A stretch of DNA of 5,881 nucleotides from NCBI GenBank assembly GCA_030430345.1, contig JAUIFT010000211.1, positions 1 to 5,881 of the forward strand, in the 5' to 3' direction. A program made the position numbers and the translations under genes. Under the pieces are notes generated by a model. That model saw nothing but the letters and a program-made list of their open reading frames with translations, searched no databases and was not told the origin of the DNA. Below, piece after piece: positions 1 to 5,881 of this stretch; position 1 is the first letter of the stretch; every line of letters starts with the position of its first letter. This stretch comes from Calditrichia bacterium. Its GTDB lineage: Bacteria; Calditrichota; Calditrichia; RBG-13-44-9; J042.

Positions 1-2
1 CG

Positions 3-16
3 CTCTCTCTCTCTCT
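3..16. repeat. CT dinucleotide microsatellite, seven units
   Basis: Seven uninterrupted CT units are followed by a pyrimidine-rich stretch to about base 21. Perfect dinucleotide tracts like this are common in eukaryotic 5' flanks and uncommon in the rest of this bacterial-looking window. The tract lies at the extreme left end, which fits a foreign or mis-joined end, but it could also be chance low-complexity sequence. Confidence 0.8.
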
Positions 17-54
17 TTCTCAATGTTTTCAAAGTCGAATCGACATGATAAAAA

Positions 55-69
55 CGACGACGACGACGA
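55..69. repeat. CGA trinucleotide repeat, five units
   Basis: Five perfect CGA units end three bases before the ATG at 73. They occupy the place where a Shine-Dalgarno site would be expected, and no purine-rich GGAGG-like core is present. The repeat is in the reading frame of the downstream ORF, but a TAA at 49-51 in the same frame stops any upward extension of the protein. Confidence 0.8.
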
Positions 70-72
70 AAA

Positions 73-936
73 ATGAGTTCAAGAGTTGATGAGTTGTGCA
101 AATGTCCACTGTGCAATGAACGATATGACGTGCCGATGAATTTGCCGTGCGGCGAAGCGATTTGTAATCGCTGCGTTCAAAAGACCATTGGCGATGAGAT
201 TATGTGCAAATATCCGGACAACAGCAGCGCCTTTCAGGCTGCCTGTGATATGCAGCGCAGCATTCGCAACCATGAACATCTTGCCAAAATAAACATGGCC
301 ATCAAAATCGGCTTCCATCATGGTGAAATTTTGCTGGAGAAAAATGATGTCTTCGGCGATGCCGTCAATGTCGCCGCGCGGATGGTCGGCATGGCAAAGG
401 CCAAGCAAATTATTTGCACCGGCTCGACGATTGCCAAACTACCGATCGCCCTGGCCAAAAATGCCCGCAATCTTGGCCGGGTAAAAGTGCGCGGTAAAAA
501 GCGTGAAATGGAAATATTCGAAGTCATCTGGCAGGAAGATACCTCAGATGTGACCATGCTCTACAAAAGCACCGATCCTCCCCGCCGCCCCGCTTCCGTG
601 CGCCTGGTCCTCCACCATAAAGGACAACGCTTTGAAGTTAACGAAAAACTCCCCTTTCTCAGCCTGGGCCGGGACCGGGAAAATGATCTTTCCGTAGATA
701 CAGACCTTGCCTCCCGGAATCACGCCAGTATTGAATTTCGCCAGGGCAAATTCCTCTTAACCGACCGCAGCACTAATGGCACTTTCGTTTGGATGGAAAA
801 TGGTGAGAAATTCTTTATCCACCGGGAAGATATTCATTTATACAACCGTGGCATCATCAGTCTTGGCAGGGATGCGATGACTGACGATCCGGATCTCATC
901 TATTACAAATATGTCAGCAAAAAAGAAAGTCGTTAG
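73..936 (+). CDS. Partial RING-like zinc finger / truncated class III nucleotidyl cyclase / FHA domain protein (possible chimera)
   Basis: The product has 287 residues in three parts. Residues 9-34 hold Cys9, 11, 14, 26, 31 and 34 in a CPLC...LPCGEAICNRC pattern like the first half of a TRIM-type RING finger, with Glu28 in the usual His position and no closing C-x2-C pair. Residues 37-153 match the second half of a class III adenylate/guanylate cyclase: KTIGDE (37-42), DVFGDAVNVAARM (92-104) and VRGKK (139-143). Asp41, Asn99, Arg103 and a Lys for the triphosphate are kept, but the start of the domain with the first metal-binding Asp is absent. Residues 195-265 are an FHA phosphothreonine-binding domain with GR (199-200), SRNHA (214-218) and STNGT (233-237). 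Intact cyclase-FHA proteins of this layout are known in bacteria and are probably cytoplasmic signalling proteins. An in-frame TAA at 49-51 and the lack of a Shine-Dalgarno site mean translation from this ATG in bacteria is uncertain. The first 36 codons are probably foreign. Confidence 0.7.
   Translation: MSSRVDELCKCPLCNERYDVPMNLPCGEAICNRCVQKTIGDEIMCKYPDNSSAFQAACDMQRSIRNHEHLAKINMAIKIGFHHGEILLEKNDVFGDAVNVAARMVGMAKAKQIICTGSTIAKLPIALAKNARNLGRVKVRGKKREMEIFEVIWQEDTSDVTMLYKSTDPPRRPASVRLVLHHKGQRFEVNEKLPFLSLGRDRENDLSVDTDLASRNHASIEFRQGKFLLTDRSTNGTFVWMENGEKFFIHREDIHLYNRGIISLGRDAMTDDPDLIYYKYVSKKESR
172..190. other. Candidate chimeric junction (RING-like to cyclase)
   Basis: The RING-like similarity ends at about Cys34-Val35 (to base 177), and cyclase similarity starts at Lys37 of KTIGDE (base 181). 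No linker lies between them, although both domains are normally much longer at this edge: the RING lacks its last metal-ligand pair and the cyclase lacks its first ~50-60 residues. Two domains truncated at the same point is what a recombination or assembly join looks like, not a domain fusion kept by selection. The in-frame result could be chance (one in three for a given orientation). The exact base cannot be fixed by eye. Confidence 0.55.
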
Positions 937-1057
937 TTGTTCTCGCTTTAAAAGCATTTTTATCGATTAATGCGCTTCACCACACCCTCCACCTGCTTTT
1001 CCCCTAATTTTTACTGCCGGTCTGATCATTCAATTTCACCATCAAAGGAATGCCTCC

Positions 1058-2515
1058 ATGAAAAGCGCAACTGTTTTCCTTGCTGTTATATTCTTCTACA
1101 TTTGCATTAACATCCCCTCCGCTCTTTTTGGGCAGGCAGGCGACTTTGCCCGCGCCACAAACAGCGTCTTTACGCCATTAAACAATATTTCTCCAACGGC
1201 TCCGGAAACACGTTTAATCAAGCTCCCGCAGCTGCCCGGTAAACATGTCATTTGGGGATCCCTGGGCCGGGACGATCGCGGGCATATCTGGCTGGGCACT
1301 TCCGGTGGCGATGCCACGCCGAGCGGCCATCTGCTCGAATATGATCCGGTTGCCGACACCACTTATCATAGGGGCGACGTTATTTCTGCCTTAAAATCTG
1401 CTGGAAAATACCGCGCCGGAGAAGCACAGGAAAAAATTCACTCCCGCATTATGCAGGCGCCCGATGGTTATCTGTATTTTACTTCGATGGATGAAGCGGG
1501 AGAGGACTGGACGACCGGCACCAATCCGGCCTGGGGTTCTCATCTCTGGCGTATCAAACCGGGCAGTAATTCCTGGGAACATCTTCTTTCCGCGCCAGAA
1601 GGATTAATTGCGCTCGGCGTTGGCGGGCAATATGTTTACGCCCTGGGATATTATGGCCATAAACTTTATCAATTCAATACCGCAACGAAAGCGGTGCGCT
1701 CTGTCCTGGTAGGCTCGCTGGAAGGTCACGTTTCCCGCAATATACTCAGCGACCCGCGTGGTCATGTCTATGTTCCCCGTCTCACTATAGACACACTAGA
1801 AAATGAACCGTTGAGCCATCTGGTTGAGTATGATGCCGGGCTAAATGAGTTGGCGGCAACCCCGCTGGAGGATTATTTCGATGATTCTCCGGCACGATCT
1901 CACGGTATCATATCCTTCACCTACCTGGCCGACCGGTCAATGGTTTTTGCCACGGGACGCGGTTATTTATACCGGATTATTCCCGGTTTCGAAAGCGCCG
2001 CCAGTGTAATGCCGGTAGGAAAATTTCATCGAGGGAGAAAAGCCTACACGCCGGGCATGTTTACCATCGCCGGCGATAAATATCTGCTTGGCATTGCCAA
2101 GAAACGGCCATCCTACCAATGGGTGGTTTATGATTTATACAGCGACAGCGTGACTGTTCACCCGTTTCCTTTACCAAAAGGCGTGCAAAAAATCAGCTTA
2201 TATGGATCTGTCGCCCGGGATAATAACGGCAGCTTCTATCTGGTCGGCAGCTATCAGAATCCCGCCAACTACAGCATCTCAGATGACAATTTAGCGTTGA
2301 TGGCGGAAGATGGCCTGCCGGAGAAATTGCTGGCACAGGTAAGCACATTAAAAGGGCAGATATTTCCAAACAAAAAGAAATTTAGCCGCCGCCTCAACAA
2401 AACAATTTCTTACAAATATGTGAAGAAGTATAAATCAAAAATAGTCAAACGCGCGCGCGATAATCAGCGATATCCCTTGTTGCTCCAAATCTCTCTCTCA
2501 GGCAACTCCGAGTAG
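1058..2515 (+). CDS. Exported beta-propeller-like protein of unknown function
   Basis: The product has 485 residues. The first ~27 form a signal peptide: Lys2, a hydrophobic core over residues 5-19, and small residues near 21-27, with a likely cut after Gly25 or Ala27. The mature protein carries degenerate repeats of the type D-x-x-G-x-hydrophobic-aromatic, often followed by L-x-x-YD: RDDRGHIWLG (71-80) with LLEYDP (92-97), APDGYLYFT (134-142), DPRGHVYVP (232-240) with LVEYD (255-259), and RDNNGSFYLVG (387-397). This spacing fits blades of a WD40/SMP-30/NHL-like beta-propeller. No catalytic motif is recognisable, so ligand binding or a surface role is only inferred. The last ~50 residues are rich in Lys and Arg and fall outside the propeller pattern. 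The start is supported by AAAGGA at 1044-1049, eight bases before the ATG. It follows the cyclase/FHA ORF by 121 bases and is probably transcribed separately. Confidence 0.85.
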   Translation: MKSATVFLAVIFFYICINIPSALFGQAGDFARATNSVFTPLNNISPTAPETRLIKLPQLPGKHVIWGSLGRDDRGHIWLGTSGGDATPSGHLLEYDPVADTTYHRGDVISALKSAGKYRAGEAQEKIHSRIMQAPDGYLYFTSMDEAGEDWTTGTNPAWGSHLWRIKPGSNSWEHLLSAPEGLIALGVGGQYVYALGYYGHKLYQFNTATKAVRSVLVGSLEGHVSRNILSDPRGHVYVPRLTIDTLENEPLSHLVEYDAGLNELAATPLEDYFDDSPARSHGIISFTYLADRSMVFATGRGYLYRIIPGFESAASVMPVGKFHRGRKAYTPGMFTIAGDKYLLGIAKKRPSYQWVVYDLYSDSVTVHPFPLPKGVQKISLYGSVARDNNGSFYLVGSYQNPANYSISDDNLALMAEDGLPEKLLAQVSTLKGQIFPNKKKFSRRLNKTISYKYVKKYKSKIVKRARDNQRYPLLLQISLSGNSE

Positions 2516-2525
2516 TAGTTTCTAC

Positions 2526-2554
2526 TTGACAAGCGGGACTGCAGATGCTATTTA
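2526..2554 (+). promoter_or_regulatory. Candidate sigma70-type promoter for the alpha/beta hydrolase
   Basis: A perfect TTGACA (2526-2531) is followed, after 17 bases, by TATTTA (2549-2554). TG at 2546-2547 gives an extended -10 arrangement (TGC-TATTTA). The -10 hexamer itself is weak, matching TATAAT only in its first three bases. Transcription would begin about 25 bases before the hydrolase start codon. It lies just after the propeller gene, suggesting the hydrolase has its own promoter. Confidence 0.45.
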
Positions 2555-2585
2555 TGCTTGACGTTTAGCAGAAGGATAGAAATCG

Positions 2586-3410
2586 ATGCAGCCCTATTTT
2601 CCTCATTTAAATTGCCGGCAGAATGGTTTCATTACCAATAGGGATGCCCGGATATATTACGAGGTTTATGGCGACGGCCCTCCCTTCTGCCTGATCAATG
2701 GATTAGGTCTGGACGGATGGTTCTGGGAGAAGCAATTACCAGCATTTTCCCGGACGTTCACTACGATCATTGTTGACAATCGGGGGGCCGGGCGATCAGA
2801 TAAACCTCCCGGTCCCTACACTATTCCGATGATGGCCGGGGATATTTTAACCGTTCTGGAATCGTTAAAGATCGAATCCGCGAATATACTCGGCTTCTCC
2901 CTTGGCAGCCGTATTGCCCGGGAAATCGCGCTTAGTTCCCCGGCAATGGTCAAGCAGCTAATCCTGGCGGCATCCAGCCCCGGATATAAAGAACGGATTG
3001 AAATGACGTCTGCAACCCGCCAGCTACTGGCAACGCGAGACGGCGATCCATTCCAGCTCTTCCGCAAAAAACTGGCGCTGGCTTTCACAGAGGAATATCT
3101 CGCAGCTATGGACCTGGACGCTTACATTGCTTTTCGGATTAAAAACCGCCAGCCCCAGGATGCCTTTGAAGCACAGGTTGCCGCTGGTATCTCTTATGAC
3201 CGCAGCGATGAACTTGCTGAAATCACCCAGCAATGTTATATTCTTGCTGGCGGAGACGATCCGGTAACCGTCCCGGAAAATGCCGAAATTCTGCACAAAT
3301 TGATTCCGAACAGTAAGCTGAAGATTTATCCGAAATTGCGCCATCAATTTTTGGTCGAGGACGCAGCGACTGTCAATCAGGACATTCTTGCTTTTCTAGA
3401 ACATCAATAA
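2586..3410 (+). CDS. Alpha/beta-hydrolase fold protein
   Basis: The product has 274 residues, the usual length for a single-domain soluble alpha/beta hydrolase. The oxyanion region is NGLGLDGW (38-45), followed by strand 4 with DNRGAGRSD (64-72). The nucleophile elbow is GFSLG (103-107) with Ser105. The acid is most likely Asp225 in GGDDPVTVP (222-230), and the base is His253 in LRHQF (251-255). The triad therefore looks complete. The layout resembles 3-oxoadipate enol-lactonase, esterase and related hydrolases, but the cap region (about 130-205) decides substrate and is not diagnostic by eye, so no reaction is assigned. No signal peptide is seen and the product is probably cytoplasmic. The start is supported by GAAGGA at 2571-2576, nine bases upstream. 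The next gene begins 55 bases downstream on the same strand with no clear terminator between, so they may be co-transcribed. Confidence 0.93.
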   Translation: MQPYFPHLNCRQNGFITNRDARIYYEVYGDGPPFCLINGLGLDGWFWEKQLPAFSRTFTTIIVDNRGAGRSDKPPGPYTIPMMAGDILTVLESLKIESANILGFSLGSRIAREIALSSPAMVKQLILAASSPGYKERIEMTSATRQLLATRDGDPFQLFRKKLALAFTEEYLAAMDLDAYIAFRIKNRQPQDAFEAQVAAGISYDRSDELAEITQQCYILAGGDDPVTVPENAEILHKLIPNSKLKIYPKLRHQFLVEDAATVNQDILAFLEHQ

Positions 3411-3465
3411 TTTATGACGGCCGGAAATAAGTGAACCGGGAAGAGAAAACGGCGTTAAAGAAAAT

Positions 3466-4257
3466 ATGAAAAATTTGACGAGCTGTTTTTACATCAATAT
3501 ATTTTTATTGACCAGCCTGCTCGCAGCGGCACTCCCCCAGCCGGAAGAGGCGCCGCCGCCTTTTCTGGAAGATAGCACCTGGCTGGCACCGCTGAAAGTT
3601 CGGGCAAAGATCACCCTGGATAATTGGGAGTCCCGGGATCCGCTGACGCCGTTAATTACTTTTTACTCGCCGCTGGATTTTTATCAACCGCTTGCCGAGC
3701 GCTTAAATTTACCCCGGGGCATAAAGCTTAAACCGGATGATATTCCTTTTGAAGAAATTCGCAGCGGCACAGCGTACCAGGTGGATTTGGCGCAAAGCTA
3801 CCTGATTCCCAAACACTTACAATCGCCGCGCATTATGGTTTCGCCATTAACTCTTGCCAGCCTGGCTTACAAAGCCACACAGAAGTTATTGCCCGGCCTA
3901 TTTAACCGAAAGCACGATTATAGCAACCTCTACGTTCGAAAACTGGATATTGATTTACTGGATATTGTGTGGGAGAATTCCGACCTCACTGCCTACGATA
4001 TTTACGCGCTGTATTTGCAGACACCAGCAGAACAACATCTTTCATTTATGGATATTCAGTATCAGCTGGATCGCCTGGAGAATGACAAGCTCTTGACTTC
4101 CCGGAAACCACATAAATTAAAAATTTATTCCGCGATAAAAAACCGTATCTGGCTGAGCTATCATGTGCAGGACAAGCTGGAACTGAGTGATGCACTCCAC
4201 AATGGCCCGCGGCATTTTGAGTTATTGCGAATTCGGCAGGTGTTGGAAGGGAATTAA
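3466..4257 (+). CDS. Exported protein of unknown family with a BlaI/MecI-like winged-helix segment
   Basis: The product has 263 residues. Residues 1-22 look like a signal peptide (Lys2, hydrophobic 8-22, ending SLLAAA before LPQP), followed by a Pro/Glu-rich linker (24-33). Residues 40-150 are of unknown family. Residues 158-224 resemble the winged helix of BlaI/MecI-type repressors: LLDIVWENSDLTAYDIYALY (164-183) matches the first helices, DIQYQLDRLENDKLL (196-210) the recognition helix and following turn, and SRKPHKLKIYSAI (212-224) the beta wing with its final Tyr. This is similarity judged by eye, not a confirmed homology. A DNA-binding fold behind an export signal is unexpected; the N-terminus could instead be a membrane anchor, or the fold could serve a protein contact. 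The ribosome site is weak (AAAG at 3457-3460), and no alternative Met lies between the signal and residue 124, so the start at 3466 is preferred. The gene converges with the TPR gene 85 bases away. Confidence 0.82.
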   Translation: MKNLTSCFYINIFLLTSLLAAALPQPEEAPPPFLEDSTWLAPLKVRAKITLDNWESRDPLTPLITFYSPLDFYQPLAERLNLPRGIKLKPDDIPFEEIRSGTAYQVDLAQSYLIPKHLQSPRIMVSPLTLASLAYKATQKLLPGLFNRKHDYSNLYVRKLDIDLLDIVWENSDLTAYDIYALYLQTPAEQHLSFMDIQYQLDRLENDKLLTSRKPHKLKIYSAIKNRIWLSYHVQDKLELSDALHNGPRHFELLRIRQVLEGN

Positions 4258-4264
4258 AATCGCG

Positions 4265-4340
4265 CTGGATGCACAATGGACTGATAGACTGTGGCTCAAG
4301 TTTATTTAATACCATCTACGGATAACTGTCAGCATCCCAG
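4265..4340. repeat. Imperfect inverted repeat in the convergent intergenic gap
   Basis: CTGGATGC (4265-4272) is complementary to GCATCCCAG (4332-4340) apart from one bulged C. The arms lie about 60 bases apart and flank most of the gap between the two convergent genes. TTTTA follows the right arm. A stem with so long a loop is a poor factor-independent terminator, yet it is the only pairing seen where two converging transcripts should stop. Confidence 0.25.
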
Positions 4341-4342
4341 TT

Positions 4343-5473
4343 TTACAATTCTTTCGTCAATGTCTTTTTCAATGCTTTCAGCCAGTCTTTAACTTCATCA
4401 AAACCGTTTAGCGCCCCCTCCAGTTCCTCATCATCATTACGGGTTTCGCTCAATGAAAGGGCTTCGTTCGCGAGTGCCAATGCTTCCGCGGTTTTCCCGG
4501 TCTCAGACATGGAGCGGGCAATCCAGTATTTACACTCCACCTGAAAACCAACGGAGCGATATGGCTGTGCATCAATTCGGGATAAAATCTCTTCAAATAT
4601 TGCCTGAGTATCTATCCAGTTGTTATTGTGTGCTTTTAAACGCCCCTGAAAATAACGGGCCGCTAAAATTGGCGGATCGCTTTCCGAACGTTCCAGGAAT
4701 TCATTCAAGGCCGTTTCCGCTTCATCATAACGCTCATAATCGAAAAGTGAATAGAAATAGCCAAACAGTGCTTCATCAGTGCAATACTGTCCATGATCGA
4801 TCGCAAAGCGCATCTGCTTCAGTCCCAATTCCCGTTTATCTTTCATCCAGAAGGCAACGACACGGATGAAACCGGAACGGGCAGTTCGCCAGTAATGATA
4901 GGTGCCGAAACCGAGGTAGACATCATACAGGCGTTTATCTTTCTTTTCCGCCTTTTTAAAATTGCCAACTCCCTTTTTCCCGTCCATATAAGCCCCGATC
5001 CAGTTAAAGCTGCGAAAGCGATAGAATGCCCGGTAGCCATAGGCAGCACCAACATAAAAATTCAGCCAGGGGTCGTCTTTCTGTTCCTTCAGCAATGCGT
5101 TCCCTTTTTCGATAGCCGTCTGAATATTCTCTTCCAGCTCATCCTGGAACTTATTAAAACGATAGGTGCTCATCCAGCTTTGTAAAACGGCCGCCTTGTA
5201 AAAGTATGGGGCCGGATGATTCGGATAAACCAGTTTCACACTGTCAAATAACGCATTGGCTTCTTCAAAACGGTCGGCATACACCAGCGCCAGCCCCCGG
5301 CTCAGCGGTTCATGAAAAACGCTGTCGATCGGTGCTTTTTCAGCGGGCGCGACTTCCGGCAAATCATCACCGGCAGCAAGCTTCCCGCTCATTCCCGCAA
5401 AGAATACAATCGTAAGGGAAAAAATTATTCTGAGAAAGATATCAGTACCTGGAGATTTACCGGCATGCTTCAT
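4343..5473 (-). CDS. Exported tetratricopeptide-repeat protein
   Basis: The product has 376 residues. It has a signal peptide or N-terminal anchor (Lys/Arg to residue 15, hydrophobic 16-29, then GKLAAGDD), suggesting export to the periplasm or an envelope location. TPR-like helical pairs are visible at about 56-89 (GLALVYADRFEEANALFDSV), 236-268 (FDYERYDEAETALNEFLE), 269-300 and 312-342 (TGKTAEALALANEALSL). A central block rich in aromatic and basic residues (about 138-210, including GYRAFYRFRSF and YLGFGTYHYWRT) is less TPR-like and probably defines the family. TPR arrays usually act as protein-binding scaffolds; no enzyme motif is present and the partner is unknown. The start is supported by AAGGGA at 5480-5485 (complement), six bases upstream. 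Two nearby ATGs at 5475-5480 are out of frame. The gene stands alone downstream of the terminator at 5628-5663. Confidence 0.92.
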   Translation of the reverse strand: MKHAGKSPGTDIFLRIIFSLTIVFFAGMSGKLAAGDDLPEVAPAEKAPIDSVFHEPLSRGLALVYADRFEEANALFDSVKLVYPNHPAPYFYKAAVLQSWMSTYRFNKFQDELEENIQTAIEKGNALLKEQKDDPWLNFYVGAAYGYRAFYRFRSFNWIGAYMDGKKGVGNFKKAEKKDKRLYDVYLGFGTYHYWRTARSGFIRVVAFWMKDKRELGLKQMRFAIDHGQYCTDEALFGYFYSLFDYERYDEAETALNEFLERSESDPPILAARYFQGRLKAHNNNWIDTQAIFEEILSRIDAQPYRSVGFQVECKYWIARSMSETGKTAEALALANEALSLSETRNDDEELEGALNGFDEVKDWLKALKKTLTKEL

Positions 5474-5517
5474 ACATCATCCCTTTTTATTGAGACAGAA
5501 AAAATTGTCATCCATAT

Positions 5518-5546
5518 AAAGTATGTAATTCCTGTAAAAATGTAAA
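5518..5546 (-). promoter_or_regulatory. Weak candidate promoter for the TPR gene
   Basis: On the complement, TTTACA (5541-5546) is followed after 17 bases by TACTTT (5518-5523) in an AT-rich stretch. The -35 differs from consensus at one base, but the -10 is poor. It is the best-placed pair in the 154 bases between the terminator and the TPR start codon, where a promoter for this gene is expected. Confidence 0.3.
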
Positions 5547-5552
5547 GTTACA
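5524..5552. promoter_or_regulatory. Operator-like cluster of TGTAA motifs
   Basis: TGTAA occurs at 5524-5528, 5533-5537 and 5541-5545, and its complement TTACA at 5548-5552. The last two form a perfect 5-bp inverted repeat with a 2-base spacer. The cluster overlaps the candidate promoter of the TPR gene, where a regulator would be expected to bind. The short motif in AT-rich DNA could also be chance, and no specific regulator is recognised. Confidence 0.3.
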
Positions 5553-5627
5553 ATCTGTTAATATGCCCGGGTCCTGCAAATATTCTTTCAGCTCCTGGCA
5601 TACATAATTCAATACGTAGCCAAAACG

Positions 5628-5663
5628 AAAAACCCCGTCATCTTTGCAGACAACGGGGTTTTT
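5628..5663 (-). terminator. Factor-independent terminator of the sulfurtransferase gene
   Basis: An 11-bp perfect stem pairs AAAAACCCCGT (5628-5638) with ACGGGGTTTTT (5653-5663) around a 14-base loop, which itself can pair three bases (TCT 5641-5643 with AGA 5648-5650). The GC core ends in a run of five T on either strand, so it can act in both directions. On the complement it begins 16 bases after the sulfurtransferase stop codon, its obvious target. It also shields that gene from any transcript arriving from the left. Confidence 0.92.
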
Positions 5664-5679
5664 CCATGGCAAATATGTT

Positions 5680-5881
5680 CTATGCACCTTTTTCAATCGG
5701 CGCGCCGACTAAATTCCCCCATTCGGTCCAGGAACCGTCGTAATTACGGACGTCCGGATACCCGAGGAGATATTTTAGCACGAACCAACTATGGCTGGAT
5801 CGTTCACCGATACGGCAATAGGCAATTACCGGTTTATCCGGGGTTACCGCTTCCCCGCCGTAGAGATCCGTTAATTCTTCC
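5680..5881 (-). CDS. Thiosulfate sulfurtransferase (rhodanese), C-terminal part, cut by window end
   Basis: Sixty-six residues and a TAG stop are readable; the N-terminus lies beyond the right edge. The active-site loop is YCRIGERSS, with the catalytic Cys codon at 5815-5817. The C-R-x-G-x-R pattern is that of thiosulfate sulfurtransferases, not the CGSGVT-type loop of 3-mercaptopyruvate sulfurtransferases. The following [20 protein letters not shown] and [15 protein letters not shown] segments are typical of the C-terminal rhodanese domain of the two-domain family (about 280 residues), in which the N-terminal domain is inactive. The enzyme transfers a sulfane sulfur from thiosulfate to cyanide or thiol acceptors through a Cys persulfide, probably in the cytoplasm. 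The N-terminal domain and any signal peptide cannot be seen. A terminator follows closely, so this is the last gene of its unit. Confidence 0.95.
   Translation of the reverse strand, partial: EELTDLYGGEAVTPDKPVIAYCRIGERSSHSWFVLKYLLGYPDVRNYDGSWTEWGNLVGAPIEKGA

Noticed and set aside
945..961. Small hairpin GCTTTAAAAGC followed by ATTTTT after the cyclase/FHA ORF
   Set aside because: The stem is only four AT-rich pairs with a three-base loop, too weak to call a terminator, although its position would be sensible.
3411..3465. CCGG...CCGG pairing between the hydrolase and the next gene as a terminator
   Set aside because: There are only four base pairs and no T-run follows; read-through to the next gene is more plausible.
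3466..3486. LTSC at residues 4-7 of the exported winged-helix-like protein, resembling a lipobox
   Set aside because: The Cys lies before the hydrophobic core, so a lipoprotein signal peptidase would have no signal sequence ahead of it.
4453..5185. Plus-strand open frames of 138 and 130 residues
   Set aside because: They lie antisense within the well-supported TPR gene, and their translations show no domain pattern.
5541..5552. TGTAA-AG-TTACA as a possible BlaI/MecI operator tied to the winged-helix-like protein
   Set aside because: BlaI/MecI operators are built on TACA...TGTA in the opposite half-site order, and the candidate protein carries an export signal, so no link can be supported.
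5508..5696. Minus-strand 62-residue open frame
   Set aside because: It runs through the strong terminator hairpin and overlaps the end of the sulfurtransferase gene in another frame; there is no recognisable domain.

Overview
This is bacterial DNA with short intergenic gaps, Shine-Dalgarno sites before most genes, factor-independent terminator structure and several exported proteins. The host looks like a Gram-negative-type bacterium of moderate GC, possibly from a poorly cultured lineage. No ribosomal or other marker gene is present, so no phylum can be assigned. The exception is the first ~180 bases, which do not look bacterial and may be a foreign or mis-assembled end.

Layout, left to right. 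At 1-72 there is a leader with a CT microsatellite and a CGA repeat. At 73-936 (+) an ORF reads as a partial RING-type zinc finger fused in frame to the second half of a class III nucleotidyl cyclase domain and a complete FHA domain. At 1058-2515 (+) is an exported protein with beta-propeller-like repeats. At 2586-3410 (+) is an alpha/beta hydrolase with an intact Ser-Asp-His triad, preceded by a candidate sigma70-type promoter. At 3466-4257 (+) is an exported protein of unknown family whose C-terminal half resembles a BlaI/MecI-type winged helix. At 4343-5473 (-) is an exported tetratricopeptide-repeat protein, convergent with the previous gene. At 5628-5663 is a strong hairpin terminator. 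At 5680-5881 (-) is the C-terminal quarter of a thiosulfate sulfurtransferase (rhodanese), cut by the window end.

The genes do not form a recognisable pathway. The hydrolase and the winged-helix-like protein are 55 bases apart and could be co-transcribed. The sulfurtransferase and the TPR gene share a strand, but the terminator separates them, so they are probably separate units. No mobile element, tRNA, rRNA or CRISPR array is visible, and no gene-free stretch exceeds about 210 bases.

Two points most deserve a second look. One is the RING/cyclase junction near base 180, which is either a genuine odd fusion or, more likely, a chimeric join. The other is the winged-helix-like domain in a protein that carries an export signal.
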